Positions 25,463-34,437 of a DNA stretch of 64,000 nt are shown here, piece by piece (the first letter of the stretch is position 1; the number at the start of each line of letters is the position of its first letter). Source of the stretch: Chryseobacterium gotjawalense (GTDB lineage: Bacteria > Bacteroidota > Bacteroidia > Flavobacteriales > Weeksellaceae); NCBI RefSeq assembly GCF_030012525.1, contig NZ_CP124855.1:1240001-1304000 (forward strand), read 5' to 3'. The notes below the pieces were generated by a model that made no database searches, had not been told where the DNA came from, and worked only from the letters and a program-made list of their open reading frames with translations. A program made the translations under genes and the position numbers.

Positions 25463-28384
25463 TTATTTCTTAGTTCTTTTATCGATAACTTCTACATCTA
25501 CCGAAGTTTTTCCGTGTGGAGTTTCTTCTTTTCCTTTTCCTTTCAAGAAATCGTAGGCGATTGCTGATGAGATAAAGATTGATGAATAGGTACCGAAACC
25601 AATCCCAAGCAATAGAGCAAACATAAATCCTCTTAGGTTTTCTCCACCGAAAATGAAGATCGCTAAAATTACCAATAAAGTGGTGAATGAAGTATTGAAG
25701 GTTCTACCCAAAGTACTTGAAATAGAATCATCAAATAATCCTGCCAATGTAGTGGATTTTTTCTCTCTTAAATATTCCCGGATTCTGTCAAATACAATTA
25801 CGGTATCATTGATGGAATACCCTAAAACGGTAAGAATTGCAGCAATAAAATCCTGATTGATCTCCATATTAAATGGCATGTATTTGTGCAATAACGAATA
25901 TACTCCGAGAATAACAATGGCATCATGCGCAAGTCCCGCGACCGCTCCCAATGAGAACTGCCATTTGGTAAACCGCACCAAAATATATAGGAAGATTCCC
26001 GCTAAGGCCGCGATTACTGCAAGAGTTCCTCCTGTTTTAATATCATCGGCGACGGTTGGTCCCACTTTGGTCGAAGAAACAATTCCTGCGTGATCTTTAT
26101 CGGCGGCTTTGAAATCCTGTAAAGTCATGTTGGCAGGAAGGTTTGGTTTTAAGCCTTCATACAATTTCTGCTCAATCGTTTGATCGGCTTTCAAAGATTC
26201 ATCATCAATTAAATAATCCGTAGAGATCTTCAGCTGATTACCACTTCCCAAAGTTTTTGCTTCTACGGCAGACAATTTCCCGTCTTCGGTAGCAAACATT
26301 TTCGTCAAAGCTTCTTCCGTTTTTGTTGCATCTACTGGTTTATCGAATTTAACCACATAGTTTCTACCCCCTGTAAAGTCGATCCCATATTTAAATCCAT
26401 TTACTGCGATTGAAAGTAAACTTCCCACAGTAAGGAATGCAGAAATCATGTAGGCATATTTTCTTTTTCCGATAAAATCGATCCAGACATTTCTGAACAA
26501 GTTTTTCGTTAAAGGAGTCCAAACCGACAATCCTTTTCCTTTGTTCAATCTGGCAAAAATCATTACTCTTGATAACAATACCGAAGTAAAGAAGGTCATC
26601 AGAATACCAATAATCAATGTTACCGCAAATCCTTTGATGGGACCTGTTCCGAAAATATACAAAACAATTGCCGTTAAAATCGTAGTCGAGTGACCGTCGA
26701 TAATCGATGACAATGCGTGTTTGAAACCGTCTTTGTAAGCCTGCAGAATATTTTTACCGGCGAAGAGTTCTTCTTTGGTTCTTTCATAAATAATTACGTT
26801 GGTATCCACCGCCATCGCCATGGAGAGCACGATACCTGCAATACCAGGCAAAGTTAATGTTGCATCCACCGAATCCATGATTCCAAAGATGTAGAATAAA
26901 TTAATTATCATCGCGATAACCGCATAAACTCCGGCTCCACCGTAATAGAAAATGATGTAGACCACAATTAGCAAAAATGCGATAAAGAAAGAAAACATCC
27001 CAGCGTCGATTGACTGCTGTCCTAATGATGGTCCAACCACATCCGCCTGTACAATTTTAGCACTTGCAGGAAGTTTACCTGCTCCCAAAACATTTACTAA
27101 ATCCTGCGCTTCTTCCTGTGAGAAGTTTCCGGAAATCTGTGTTCTACCGTTCGGGATTTCATTGACAACATTTGGCGCAGTATAAACTACATTATCCAAA
27201 GTAACCGCTACCGATTTGTTCACGTTTTTGGCAGTCATTGCTTTCCATTCTTTAGAACCTTTAGAGTCCATCTGCATGTCAACAACTACTCTACCCATTT
27301 CGTCATAATTTACTCTCGCAGATTCTACTGCACCATCAACTGGCGCTTTCTGGTTGATATTACCACGGATTGCGTAAAGCACTAAATTATTTGCGTCGGT
27401 AGATTCCGGCTTATAACCCCACATGAATTGGGTATATTTAATATTCGCAGGACGAAGGTCTTTCGCTACTTTCGAATTTAATATTTTATTAACTGCCGCA
27501 GTATCTGATAATTTAATGTTACCAACTCCACTTGATCTCAAAGAGTTCAACTGAAGCATATTCATTAAATTGGTATTTTTTGCAACACCGATAGAATCAG
27601 CTTTCAAAGGAACAATTGTTGACAATTGTTCTAAGTAAGGAATAACTTCCTGCACCGTCTGTACTTCCCAGAACTGTAATTTCGCAGAAGTCGCCAACAT
27701 TTTCTTTACCCGGTCGATATCTTTACTTCCCGGCATTTCTACTGAGATTCTACCTGTTCCAGGAACACGCTGCACGTTTGGCTGGGTAACTCCCATTTTA
27801 TCGATACGCGTTCTGATCACTTCGTAAGCGGCACCTTCAGAAGCGCTGATTTTTCTTCTGACGATATTTTTTACTTCATCATCAGATGAGTTGTATTTAA
27901 TTTCTGTAAGATTGGTATTCCCAAAGATTTCCGGATCTGCCAATTTCAAGTTGGTTCCTTTCTCTTTATTTACATTAGCAAATTCAGTAAAGAAATTCTC
28001 GATATAGTTTTTCGTAGAATTTTTTTGGTCTTTATCTGTTCTGTCCAACGCTTCCAAAAGAATCGGATTCGTAGAATATTGGGTCAAATCGTTAACCAAA
28101 TCTCTCTGATTGATTTCCAAAAGAACGTTGATTCCTCCTTTCAAATCCAGACCCAACTTCATTTCTCTTTCTTTTGCTCTTGAATAGTACAATTTTGTAA
28201 ATCCAAGATTCAGAGTGTCTTTAGAAAGACGAGCCATCTCCTTGTTATATTTTTCGGGGTTGTTTCCCGCAATAGCAGTGGCCTGTCTTTCAACTTTACC
28301 AGCATACCACGTTGGTAACAATTCGTTAAGACAAATAAGTCCCAGAATAATCGCAACCAGCTTAATAAGTCCTTTTCCTTGCAT
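25463..28384 (-). CDS. secDF: Protein translocase subunit SecDF (fused)
   Basis: A 973-residue fusion of SecD and SecF, the proton-driven helper of Sec export. The SecD half opens with a membrane helix and GLDLKGGINVLLEI, carries a large periplasmic P1 region (about 100-430) and the helical block ending in the STTILTAIVLYIFGTGPIKG segment; the SecF half starts around residue 640 with GIDFTGGRNYVV and has its own six helices with GYSINDTVIVFDRIRE. Fused SecDF is normal in Bacteroidota. The P1 region is longer than in E. coli SecD. It has its own promoter and terminator. Confidence 0.96.
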   Translation of the reverse strand: MQGKGLIKLVAIILGLICLNELLPTWYAGKVERQATAIAGNNPEKYNKEMARLSKDTLNLGFTKLYYSRAKEREMKLGLDLKGGINVLLEINQRDLVNDLTQYSTNPILLEALDRTDKDQKNSTKNYIENFFTEFANVNKEKGTNLKLADPEIFGNTNLTEIKYNSSDDEVKNIVRRKISASEGAAYEVIRTRIDKMGVTQPNVQRVPGTGRISVEMPGSKDIDRVKKMLATSAKLQFWEVQTVQEVIPYLEQLSTIVPLKADSIGVAKNTNLMNMLQLNSLRSSGVGNIKLSDTAAVNKILNSKVAKDLRPANIKYTQFMWGYKPESTDANNLVLYAIRGNINQKAPVDGAVESARVNYDEMGRVVVDMQMDSKGSKEWKAMTAKNVNKSVAVTLDNVVYTAPNVVNEIPNGRTQISGNFSQEEAQDLVNVLGAGKLPASAKIVQADVVGPSLGQQSIDAGMFSFFIAFLLIVVYIIFYYGGAGVYAVIAMIINLFYIFGIMDSVDATLTLPGIAGIVLSMAMAVDTNVIIYERTKEELFAGKNILQAYKDGFKHALSSIIDGHSTTILTAIVLYIFGTGPIKGFAVTLIIGILMTFFTSVLLSRVMIFARLNKGKGLSVWTPLTKNLFRNVWIDFIGKRKYAYMISAFLTVGSLLSIAVNGFKYGIDFTGGRNYVVKFDKPVDATKTEEALTKMFATEDGKLSAVEAKTLGSGNQLKISTDYLIDDESLKADQTIEQKLYEGLKPNLPANMTLQDFKAADKDHAGIVSSTKVGPTVADDIKTGGTLAVIAALAGIFLYILVRFTKWQFSLGAVAGLAHDAIVILGVYSLLHKYMPFNMEINQDFIAAILTVLGYSINDTVIVFDRIREYLREKKSTTLAGLFDDSISSTLGRTFNTSFTTLLVILAIFIFGGENLRGFMFALLLGIGFGTYSSIFISSAIAYDFLKGKGKEETPHGKTSVDVEVIDKRTKK

Positions 28385-28418
28385 CGTTAATAGTTTACAA
28401 CATTAAAATTATAGTCGG

Positions 28419-28426
28419 CAAATATA
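28419..28426 (-). promoter_or_regulatory. secDF promoter -7 box (TATATTTG)
   Basis: TATATTTG on the minus strand, 34 bases before the secDF ATG, fits TAnnTTTG and leaves a normal leader of roughly 28 bases. Confidence 0.6.
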
Positions 28427-28942
28427 ATGATTTTCAATATAATTAAGGATTATTTAACAATTGATTTTCAAAATTTCACAAACCAAGGGGCAGAAAGCCT
28501 TAACACAGCGATGAAAATTCAAACATGTAAATGCATAATCCCTATTGTTTTTCAGGAAACAATATTATTTATGTAATCATTCATTTTCAAATTCCGGTCG
28601 AATGAAACCTATTTTTCTGCTACATTTTCAATCCCTTTTAGCAAACAATCAGTTTTTTTAGTTGGAAGACAAAGTTGGAAGTTCGCTGTCGCTACTTTTA
28701 ATCTTCCTTCCCAAACCTTTGCGACTGCGTATTTTGTCGGCGATAAAGTTTTCGATAACATTGAGTCCATGATATCAAAACGCACACTGAAAAAGCATAA
28801 AAAGGATTATTAAAATAAAGACCATTTAATTTTCACAGCAAGTCCGTGACCTTCTTAAAGAAGGCATTAATTGAATTTTAGAAATCAATTGCATAATAAT
28901 TGATAGTATCTCAGCATCAATCTAACATTACAATTTACTATT
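28427..28942. other. Intergenic stretch between divergent secDF and SDR genes
   Basis: About 515 bases with no supported gene. The sequence around 28660-28760 contains a short imperfect direct repeat (AGTTGGAAGACAAAGTTGGA) and a minus-strand frame of about 30 codons without a start. No hairpin or RNA gene was recognised. Confidence 0.45.
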
Positions 28943-29929
28943 ATGGAAAATAAAGAAATAAACCACGGGGAATTACGTGGAAAAACAGTCGTCATCACCG
29001 GAGGAACAAGTGGCGTTGGAAAAGCCGCTGCAGAAGCATTTGCGCTGGAAGGCTGCAATGTGGTGGTTGCCGCCAGAGGCCGGGAAGGATTAGATGAAAC
29101 TGTCGCCTTGTGTCACGATTTAGAAGTAGTTGCGCTGGGCGTTCAGACGGATGTTTCCGATGCGCAGCAAGTTCAGCATCTGGCAGAACAGGCACTGCAA
29201 TTTAATGGTCGGATTGATATCTGGATAAATAACGCCGGTGTAATGGCAAGTGGTAAATTTGAGGAAATCCCGGTTGAAACGATGGATCAGCTGGTAAAAA
29301 CCAATTTATTAGGATTTTTACACGGTGCTCATACCGTTCTTCCTATTTTTAAAAAGCAGAAAGAAGGAATTTTAATTAACAATATTTCAATCGGCGGATG
29401 GATGCCGGCTCCTTATTCAACGGCCTATTCGAGCACCAAATTTGGTATCCGCGGAATGGTAGAAGGTCTGCAGGGCGAGGTTTCAGATGAACCGAATATC
29501 CATATTGTCGGACTTTATCCCGGAATTCAAAGATCAACAGGAAATATGCACTCCGCAAAATATTCGGGTCTGGATTTTAAAATTCCACCTTTTTCCAGCG
29601 ACCCGCGTGAATTGGCTGCAAAAATGGTTGAGGCTGCAAAAAATCCGAAGAAAAGCATTATCACAGATGGCTATGCCCACGTGATGAAAGTTCTTTACGG
29701 TTTATTTCCGAAAACAATTATCAACACTGCATCGGCCGTTTTAAGATTGGCAATGAAACCGGACGCAGATACCAATACCGACGGAAACGTCAATTATCAA
29801 TCAAAAGATCCAATGAGGATTTACGGTGAACTGGCGATTCCTGTTCCTTCACGAAAAACAAAAACCGTTATGATGATGGCAGCCGGTATTGCATTAGGAT
29901 TTCTTTATATTAAATCAAAGAAAAGGTAA
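28943..29929 (+). CDS. SDR-family oxidoreductase with C-terminal membrane anchor
   Basis: A 328-residue short-chain dehydrogenase. TGGTSGVG binds the cofactor, NNAGVMASG follows, and the catalytic pair is in YSSTK. The RGREG segment after strand 2 points to NADP(H). The last 30 residues are unusual: a hydrophobic MMMAAGIALGFLYI stretch and a basic KSKKR end, a probable tail anchor, so it is longer than the 250-residue norm. Substrate unknown. It stands alone and is followed by a strong terminator. Confidence 0.88.
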   Translation: MENKEINHGELRGKTVVITGGTSGVGKAAAEAFALEGCNVVVAARGREGLDETVALCHDLEVVALGVQTDVSDAQQVQHLAEQALQFNGRIDIWINNAGVMASGKFEEIPVETMDQLVKTNLLGFLHGAHTVLPIFKKQKEGILINNISIGGWMPAPYSTAYSSTKFGIRGMVEGLQGEVSDEPNIHIVGLYPGIQRSTGNMHSAKYSGLDFKIPPFSSDPRELAAKMVEAAKNPKKSIITDGYAHVMKVLYGLFPKTIINTASAVLRLAMKPDADTNTDGNVNYQSKDPMRIYGELAIPVPSRKTKTVMMMAAGIALGFLYIKSKKR

Positions 29930-29972
29930 ACTTCAATCTTTACCACTCCTGTTAATTACGGATTTATAGTAC

Positions 29973-30008
29973 CCCAAAAGCAAGAACTTCTCTTGCTTTT
30001 GGGCTTTA
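29973..30008 (+). terminator. Terminator after the SDR gene
   Basis: CCCAAAAGCAAG (29973-29984) and CTTGCTTTTGGG (29992-30003) form a perfect 12-bp stem with a 7-base loop, followed by CTTTAAAA. The T-run is short. Confidence 0.8.
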
Positions 30009-30141
30009 AAAACGATAAAAATCCAATAAAGTAAACATTGGTGGAGATGGTAATTTATTCAATCATTAAAAAAAGTAATGTGGTGAAATTAATCCCTGTT
30101 TAAATTCAAAAACTTTACATTTACGGCAAAGAAAAAATTAA

Positions 30142-30510
30142 ATGATCACCAAACTTGATTTAAGGGAAACTTTAGAAATTCCTGTTTTAGAAATGGGTTC
30201 CGCAATTGAGCAATTTCAGAATCAATCCTTGCGACCGGTTTTGAAATTACAGAACGAACTCTATCTGAAATTATTTTCAACGTACTGTGCCCGCCAAAAT
30301 CCAGATTTCAATTCTTTATCCGCAGCAAAAAAGAGAACTTTCATCGAACAGAGTTTACAGAAAGACAGCGTTCTGAAAAATATCTTCATCGGAATAACGA
30401 TTGGTATGCTGACCCTTTCAGAACTGGAGTCGTATACTTTGGAAAGCAAAGAGTATAACAAAAGAATTATCACCATGCTGACCGAAAGAATAAAGGACCA
30501 GATAAAGTAA
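30142..30510 (+). CDS. Conserved flavobacterial protein of unknown function
   Basis: A 122-residue, mostly helical cytoplasmic protein with no signal peptide or membrane helix. Notable segments are AIEQFQNQSLRPVLKLQNEL, KRTFIEQSLQKDSVLKN and NIFIGITIGMLTLSELESY. Similar small proteins occur in other flavobacteria, sometimes labelled glyoxalase, but the sequence shows no glyoxalase-type metal site, so I give no function. A -7-like TACATTTA lies about 17 bases before the ATG and a bidirectional terminator follows. Confidence 0.75.
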   Translation: MITKLDLRETLEIPVLEMGSAIEQFQNQSLRPVLKLQNELYLKLFSTYCARQNPDFNSLSAAKKRTFIEQSLQKDSVLKNIFIGITIGMLTLSELESYTLESKEYNKRIITMLTERIKDQIK

Positions 30511-30545
30511 TCATCATTACTTTATTCCGGATTTTACAACAAAAA

Positions 30546-30575
30546 AAAAGCAGCATTGTGAAAAATGCTGCTTTT
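30546..30575. terminator. Bidirectional terminator between convergent genes
   Basis: AAAAGCAGCATT (30546-30557) pairs perfectly with AATGCTGCTTTT (30564-30575), loop of 6. A-run before and T-run after serve both the plus-strand hypothetical gene and the minus-strand dedA. Confidence 0.9.
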
Positions 30576-30596
30576 ATATTTTAAAAGAAAAGATCT

Positions 30597-31292
30597 TTAT
30601 TCAGAAATATCGATGTCTTGTTTTACTTCTTCTTTCTTTTTTCCGAAGAAAAATTTAATGATAATTGGAACGGTCGTAACCAAAACAATAATGATGATGA
30701 TCATTTCTAAATGTGCTTTCAAATCAATATCAAACTGGTTTTTGAACAAGGCATCTAAATAATGTCCCGCGAAAATCAAAGAGAATGACCACAAAAAAGC
30801 ACCAATGATATTATCGATTAAAAACCGGGTTTTATCCATTTTCACAATGCCGGCCACAATCGGCGCAAATGTTCTTACGATGGGTAAGAATCTCGCCATA
30901 ATCACTGCCAAAGCGCCATGTTGCTCAAAAAAATCGTGTGCCTGAAAAAGGTATTTTTTTTTGAAAAAGAATGAATCTTCTTTTTTGTAAAGAGCCGGTC
31001 CGGCTTTAAGACCAAACCAGTACCCAATTTCATTACCAATTACGGCAGCAATTGCTACTGCAGTTGCCAAAATGGTAGTATCCAATAAATTACTTCCAGT
31101 ACCACCGAAAGTTTCTTTAATAATTTCTACCGCATAGATGCCTGATACAAAAAGCAAACTGTCACCAGGGAGAAAAAACCCTACAAACAAACCGGTCTCT
31201 GCGAAGATAATAAATAAGATGAGCCAAAAACCACCCATCTTTATATAAAATTCAGGATTTAAAAGATCCTTCCAACTTTCGAAATGTTCCAT
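30597..31292 (-). CDS. DedA-family membrane protein
   Basis: A 231-residue DedA/VTT-domain protein. The hallmark FVGFFLPGDSLLFVSG near residue 35 and the ARFLPIVRTFAPIVAG re-entrant segment with conserved Arg are present; four to five hydrophobic stretches. DedA proteins are inner-membrane, several now linked to flipping of polyprenyl phosphate or phospholipid and to proton-force homeostasis. The acidic C-terminus follows a basic FFGKKKEE. Promoter box lies 5 bases before the ATG. Confidence 0.92.
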   Translation of the reverse strand: MEHFESWKDLLNPEFYIKMGGFWLILFIIFAETGLFVGFFLPGDSLLFVSGIYAVEIIKETFGGTGSNLLDTTILATAVAIAAVIGNEIGYWFGLKAGPALYKKEDSFFFKKKYLFQAHDFFEQHGALAVIMARFLPIVRTFAPIVAGIVKMDKTRFLIDNIIGAFLWSFSLIFAGHYLDALFKNQFDIDLKAHLEMIIIIIVLVTTVPIIIKFFFGKKKEEVKQDIDISE

Positions 31293-31297
31293 ATTTG

Positions 31298-31305
31298 CAA
31301 AGATA
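31298..31305 (-). promoter_or_regulatory. dedA promoter -7 box (TATCTTTG)
   Basis: TATCTTTG on the minus strand, 5 bases before the ATG, identical in sequence and spacing to the polA promoter and again implying a leaderless message. Confidence 0.6.
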
Positions 31306-31356
31306 ATAAAAGAGAGCGTCTGTCGATATTAAGTATCTGTTAAAGTTTCTTAAAGT

Positions 31357-32469
31357 TTAGATTAAAAAATCATCCTCCTGCGCAGCCGTTCCATCGGCCA
31401 TCAGGAATGCCTTTAGAAAAGGAGTTAAATCACCATTCATCACGCCATCTACATCTGAAGTTTCGTAGCCGGAACGCACATCTTTCACCAACTTGTAAGG
31501 ATGCATCACATAATTCCTGATCTGGCTTCCCCACTCGATTTTCATCTTTCCGGCTTCAATTTCTGTTCTTGCTTTCATGCGCTCTTCGAGTTCCATTTCA
31601 TATAAACGGGAACGCAATAACTGCATTGCTTTTTCTTTATTTTGAAGCTGGGAACGGGATTCTGAATTCTCGATAATAATTCCGGTTGGCGCGTGACGCA
31701 GCCGGACTGCGGTTTCCACTTTATTTACATTTTGCCCGCCTGCGCCACTGGAACGCATGGTTTCAAAGGAAATATCAGCCGGATTAATATTAATTTCAAT
31801 GGTATCATCAACCAAAGGATACACGTAAACCGACACAAAACTGGTATGCCGTTTCGCATTGGAATCAAAAGGTGAAATCCTCACCAAACGGTGAACACCA
31901 TTTTCTCCTCTTAAATATCCAAAAGCAAATTCACCATCGATTTCTAAAGTCACCGTTTTCACACCGGCAACCTCGCCTTCCTGATAATTCAGTTCACGGA
32001 TTTTATAACCCTGATTCTCTGCCCACATGGTATACATCCTCATCAGCATCGAAGCCCAATCGCAACTTTCTGTACCACCTGCTCCTGCCGTAATCTGCAG
32101 AACGGCAGAGAGTTCATCGCCTTCATTAGAAAGCATATTCTTGAATTCTAAATCTTCAATTTTCTTTACAAGGACCGGGAAAGATTCATTCAGTTCTTTT
32201 TCGGAATCCGGATCTTCTTTGGCAAATTCCATCAATACCTGAATATCTTCAAAGCGCGCGAAAATTTCTTCGTAATCGTTGACCCATTTTTTCTTGGACC
32301 GCAGCTGCTTCATAAAAACTTCAGCTTCTTTCGGACGATCCCAAAATTCTGGTGACACCGTTTTTTCTTCGTCGTTTGCAATTTCAATTTTTTTTCGGTC
32401 GATTTGCAGATATTTATACAATTCGCCGATTCTGGATTGAACGTCTTTTATTTGGTCGCTGTTAATCAT
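31357..32469 (-). CDS. prfB: Peptide chain release factor 2
   Basis: A 370-residue class I release factor for UGA and UAA. The peptide anticodon SPF is in [14 protein letters not shown] and the catalytic GGQ in [16 protein letters not shown]. Family length is normal. Many bacteria make RF2 through a programmed +1 frameshift at an in-frame UGA near codon 26; here the reading frame runs straight through the equivalent [11 protein letters not shown] region with no UGA, so autoregulation by frameshifting is absent. A TATTTTTG box lies 8 bases before the ATG. Confidence 0.96.
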   Translation of the reverse strand: MINSDQIKDVQSRIGELYKYLQIDRKKIEIANDEEKTVSPEFWDRPKEAEVFMKQLRSKKKWVNDYEEIFARFEDIQVLMEFAKEDPDSEKELNESFPVLVKKIEDLEFKNMLSNEGDELSAVLQITAGAGGTESCDWASMLMRMYTMWAENQGYKIRELNYQEGEVAGVKTVTLEIDGEFAFGYLRGENGVHRLVRISPFDSNAKRHTSFVSVYVYPLVDDTIEININPADISFETMRSSGAGGQNVNKVETAVRLRHAPTGIIIENSESRSQLQNKEKAMQLLRSRLYEMELEERMKARTEIEAGKMKIEWGSQIRNYVMHPYKLVKDVRSGYETSDVDGVMNGDLTPFLKAFLMADGTAAQEDDFLI

Positions 32470-32477
32470 AAGTCATG

Positions 32478-32485
32478 CAAAAATA
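32478..32485 (-). promoter_or_regulatory. prfB promoter -7 box (TATTTTTG)
   Basis: Fits TAnnTTTG on the minus strand, 8 bases before the prfB ATG; the leader would be only a few bases long. Confidence 0.5.
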
Positions 32486-32591
32486 CTTAAAAATGTTTTA
32501 AATAAAAATGAATTACTTACGATTAAAGTGAAAGATGATTCCTCCGTTAAGTTTACTCAACTTATAAAGAATTAAAATAAAAACGATAACA

Positions 32592-32620
32592 GAAAAGCCC
32601 GAAAATGATTCGGGCTTTTC
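32592..32620 (-). terminator. Terminator after the lipoprotein gene
   Basis: GAAAAGCCCGAA (32592-32603) pairs perfectly with TTCGGGCTTTTC (32609-32620), loop of 5. On the minus strand it ends GGGCTTTTC, just after the lipoprotein stop at 32642. Confidence 0.85.
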
Positions 32621-32641
32621 AATTCTGTTATAAAAATTTAA

Positions 32642-33316
32642 TTATTTAAAGACATTTCTTTCAACGTCAATCGCTTTTTTCACCGCCTGTTCAATTCTGC
32701 CTTTTGCGTTTTCAAAATCAGGTGCGGTATTCCATTTTCCTTTTATAATTTCAGTTTGTGGATTATCATTCGCAAAATAAAGAGAATTGTCTTTTAAACT
32801 GATTACCCGGTTAGAAACATAAGCATATCCTGCTCTGCCGGTTTCCACCATACTGTAATAACTAATCATCGCTCCCCAATTTACATTAACAAAAACGACA
32901 TCATCAACCCCATATTTTTCCTTAAGATATCTCATATCATAATTGTAATATTTTTTAGATTCTTCTTTATTTCCTTTAAATTTCTCAGCTGTTTTGGGAT
33001 CAAATTTTTCATCGATAACGACCACTTCCTTTCCTCTCGTTTTTAAAGTTTCGGAGTAAATGCCGATCAGTTCATTTTTAAATTTAATCTCTTTATTAAC
33101 ATGATCTAAAAGAGGCTGGTACTTATCTCCGGAAGTTACCGCCAAATCTAATAATCCTTGCGATCCTTCTCTAAATTTTTGGGGATCATTGACATTTACA
33201 AAAACACCAACTTTTGAAGGTTTCTGAAAGTATTCAGCATTCATCGGTACATTGGTGACACAGGAAACCAGGATAAAGAACAGCGCTACAAGGCCAAGAA
33301 AATTGATTTTTTTCAT
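32642..33316 (-). CDS. Putative lipoprotein of unknown function
   Basis: A 224-residue protein with a lipoprotein signal: MKKINFLGLVALFFILVSC, where LVSC is the lipobox and the Cys would be lipidated. The mature part is a mixed alpha/beta domain with VGVFVNVNDPQKF, VDDVVFVNVNWGAM and GRAGYAYVSNRVISL; I do not recognise a family. It resembles Bacteroidota envelope lipoproteins in size. The ATG at 33316 is preferred over a TTG 15 bases upstream because that TTG is part of the -7 box. Monocistronic, with its own promoter and terminator. Confidence 0.8.
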   Translation of the reverse strand: MKKINFLGLVALFFILVSCVTNVPMNAEYFQKPSKVGVFVNVNDPQKFREGSQGLLDLAVTSGDKYQPLLDHVNKEIKFKNELIGIYSETLKTRGKEVVVIDEKFDPKTAEKFKGNKEESKKYYNYDMRYLKEKYGVDDVVFVNVNWGAMISYYSMVETGRAGYAYVSNRVISLKDNSLYFANDNPQTEIIKGKWNTAPDFENAKGRIEQAVKKAIDVERNVFK

Positions 33317-33328
33317 ATATTTTTTTTT

Positions 33329-33336
33329 CAAAAGTA
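33329..33336 (-). promoter_or_regulatory. Lipoprotein gene promoter -7 box (TACTTTTG)
   Basis: Fits TAnnTTTG, 12 bases before the ATG at 33316 on the minus strand, and decides the start. Confidence 0.55.
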
Positions 33337-33422
33337 TTAATCTTTTTTTTAAATCGAAAATACTTTTTAAAATAAATATGTCATGCTGTAAAATAACTCA
33401 TTTTTCAAAATTTCCGCCAAAA

Positions 33423-33448
33423 AAAACCAACTCCGAAAAGTTGGTTTT
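33423..33448 (-). terminator. Terminator upstream of the lipoprotein gene, possibly for the next transcript
   Basis: AAAACCAACT (33423-33432) pairs with AGTTGGTTTT (33439-33448), loop of 6. It lies 25 bases after the stop of the SPFH gene and would end that minus-strand transcript with a T-run. Confidence 0.88.
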
Positions 33449-33472
33449 AATTTTATAAATACAGAAAATAAC

Positions 33473-34369
33473 TTATTCTTTAATATGTTCCATTTGCTGG
33501 GTAGCAGCCATAGAAACCATTAAATCATTTAATAAAGTACTTGCGGAATTTGGCGAATTCGGCAACAATACTAAGCTGCTTTTGTTCGTGGAACCAATTG
33601 CCTGAAGCGTATCATAATGCTGTGTTACCACGATTAATGCAGAAGCTTCCTGTGCATTAATATTCGCTTCGTTCAGCATTTTCACCGATTCTACCAAACC
33701 GGCGGCAATTTCTCTTCGCTGATCGGCAATACCTTGACCTTGTAATTTTTTAGATTCTGCTTCTGCTTTCGCTACGGCAACAATTCTAATTTTCTGTGCT
33801 TCAGATTCGTATTCTGCGGCCGTTTTTTCACGTTCTGCAGCATTAATTCTGTTCATCGCATGTTTCACCTGTTCATCCGGATCGATATCGGTTACCAATG
33901 CTTTGATGATGTCATAACCATAACTTTGCATTGCTTCCTGAAGTTCTCCTTTCACCGCGATTGCAACGTCGTCTTTTCTTACGAATACATCATCCAGTTT
34001 TAACTTTGGAACTTCCGCTCTTACCACGTCAAAAACGTAAGAGGTGATTTGGTTTTCCGGGTTTTCTAACCGGTAAAAAGAATCGGCAACCTGTGAGGCA
34101 ATTACTTGATACTGCACAGAAACTTTCATCCTGATGAAAACATTGTCTAAAGTTTTGGTGTCAATAATTACATCTAACTGCTGAATTCTCAAGTTCATTC
34201 TTTTGGCAACCTGATCGATGAACGGAATCTTCAAATGCAAACCGGATTGGCGCACGATATGAAATTTCCCTAAGCGCTCTACAATTGCAGCGGTTGCCTG
34301 CTTCACCGTAAAAAATGAGGCAAATAAAACAACAAGGGCGAAAAAGATAATAAATCCTAAATAAGTCAT
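33473..34369 (-). CDS. SPFH/stomatin-like membrane protein (QmcA/paraslipin type)
   Basis: A 298-residue SPFH-domain protein. An N-terminal helix (GFIIFFALVVLFASFF) anchors it, the SPFH domain spans about 20-190 (VERLGKFH, VDVVIDTKTLDN-like strands, VFDVVRAEVPKLKLDDVFV), and a coiled coil rich in Ala/Glu follows (AEREKTAAEYESEAQKIR). These proteins form large membrane rings and interact with proteases such as FtsH or organise membrane microdomains. No NfeD partner gene lies next to it. The dgt gene upstream is on the same strand with 68 bases between. Confidence 0.9.
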   Translation of the reverse strand: MTYLGFIIFFALVVLFASFFTVKQATAAIVERLGKFHIVRQSGLHLKIPFIDQVAKRMNLRIQQLDVIIDTKTLDNVFIRMKVSVQYQVIASQVADSFYRLENPENQITSYVFDVVRAEVPKLKLDDVFVRKDDVAIAVKGELQEAMQSYGYDIIKALVTDIDPDEQVKHAMNRINAAEREKTAAEYESEAQKIRIVAVAKAEAESKKLQGQGIADQRREIAAGLVESVKMLNEANINAQEASALIVVTQHYDTLQAIGSTNKSSLVLLPNSPNSASTLLNDLMVSMAATQQMEHIKE

Positions 34370-34437
34370 TGGAATTTTTTTAATGGTTTTTATTAAATCG
34401 TTTTGATTTTGGATAAAGATAATTAAAATTACCGAAT

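Noticed and set aside
32390..32420. RF2 frameshift site in prfB
   Set aside because: No in-frame UGA in the YLQIDRK region; the frame is continuous.
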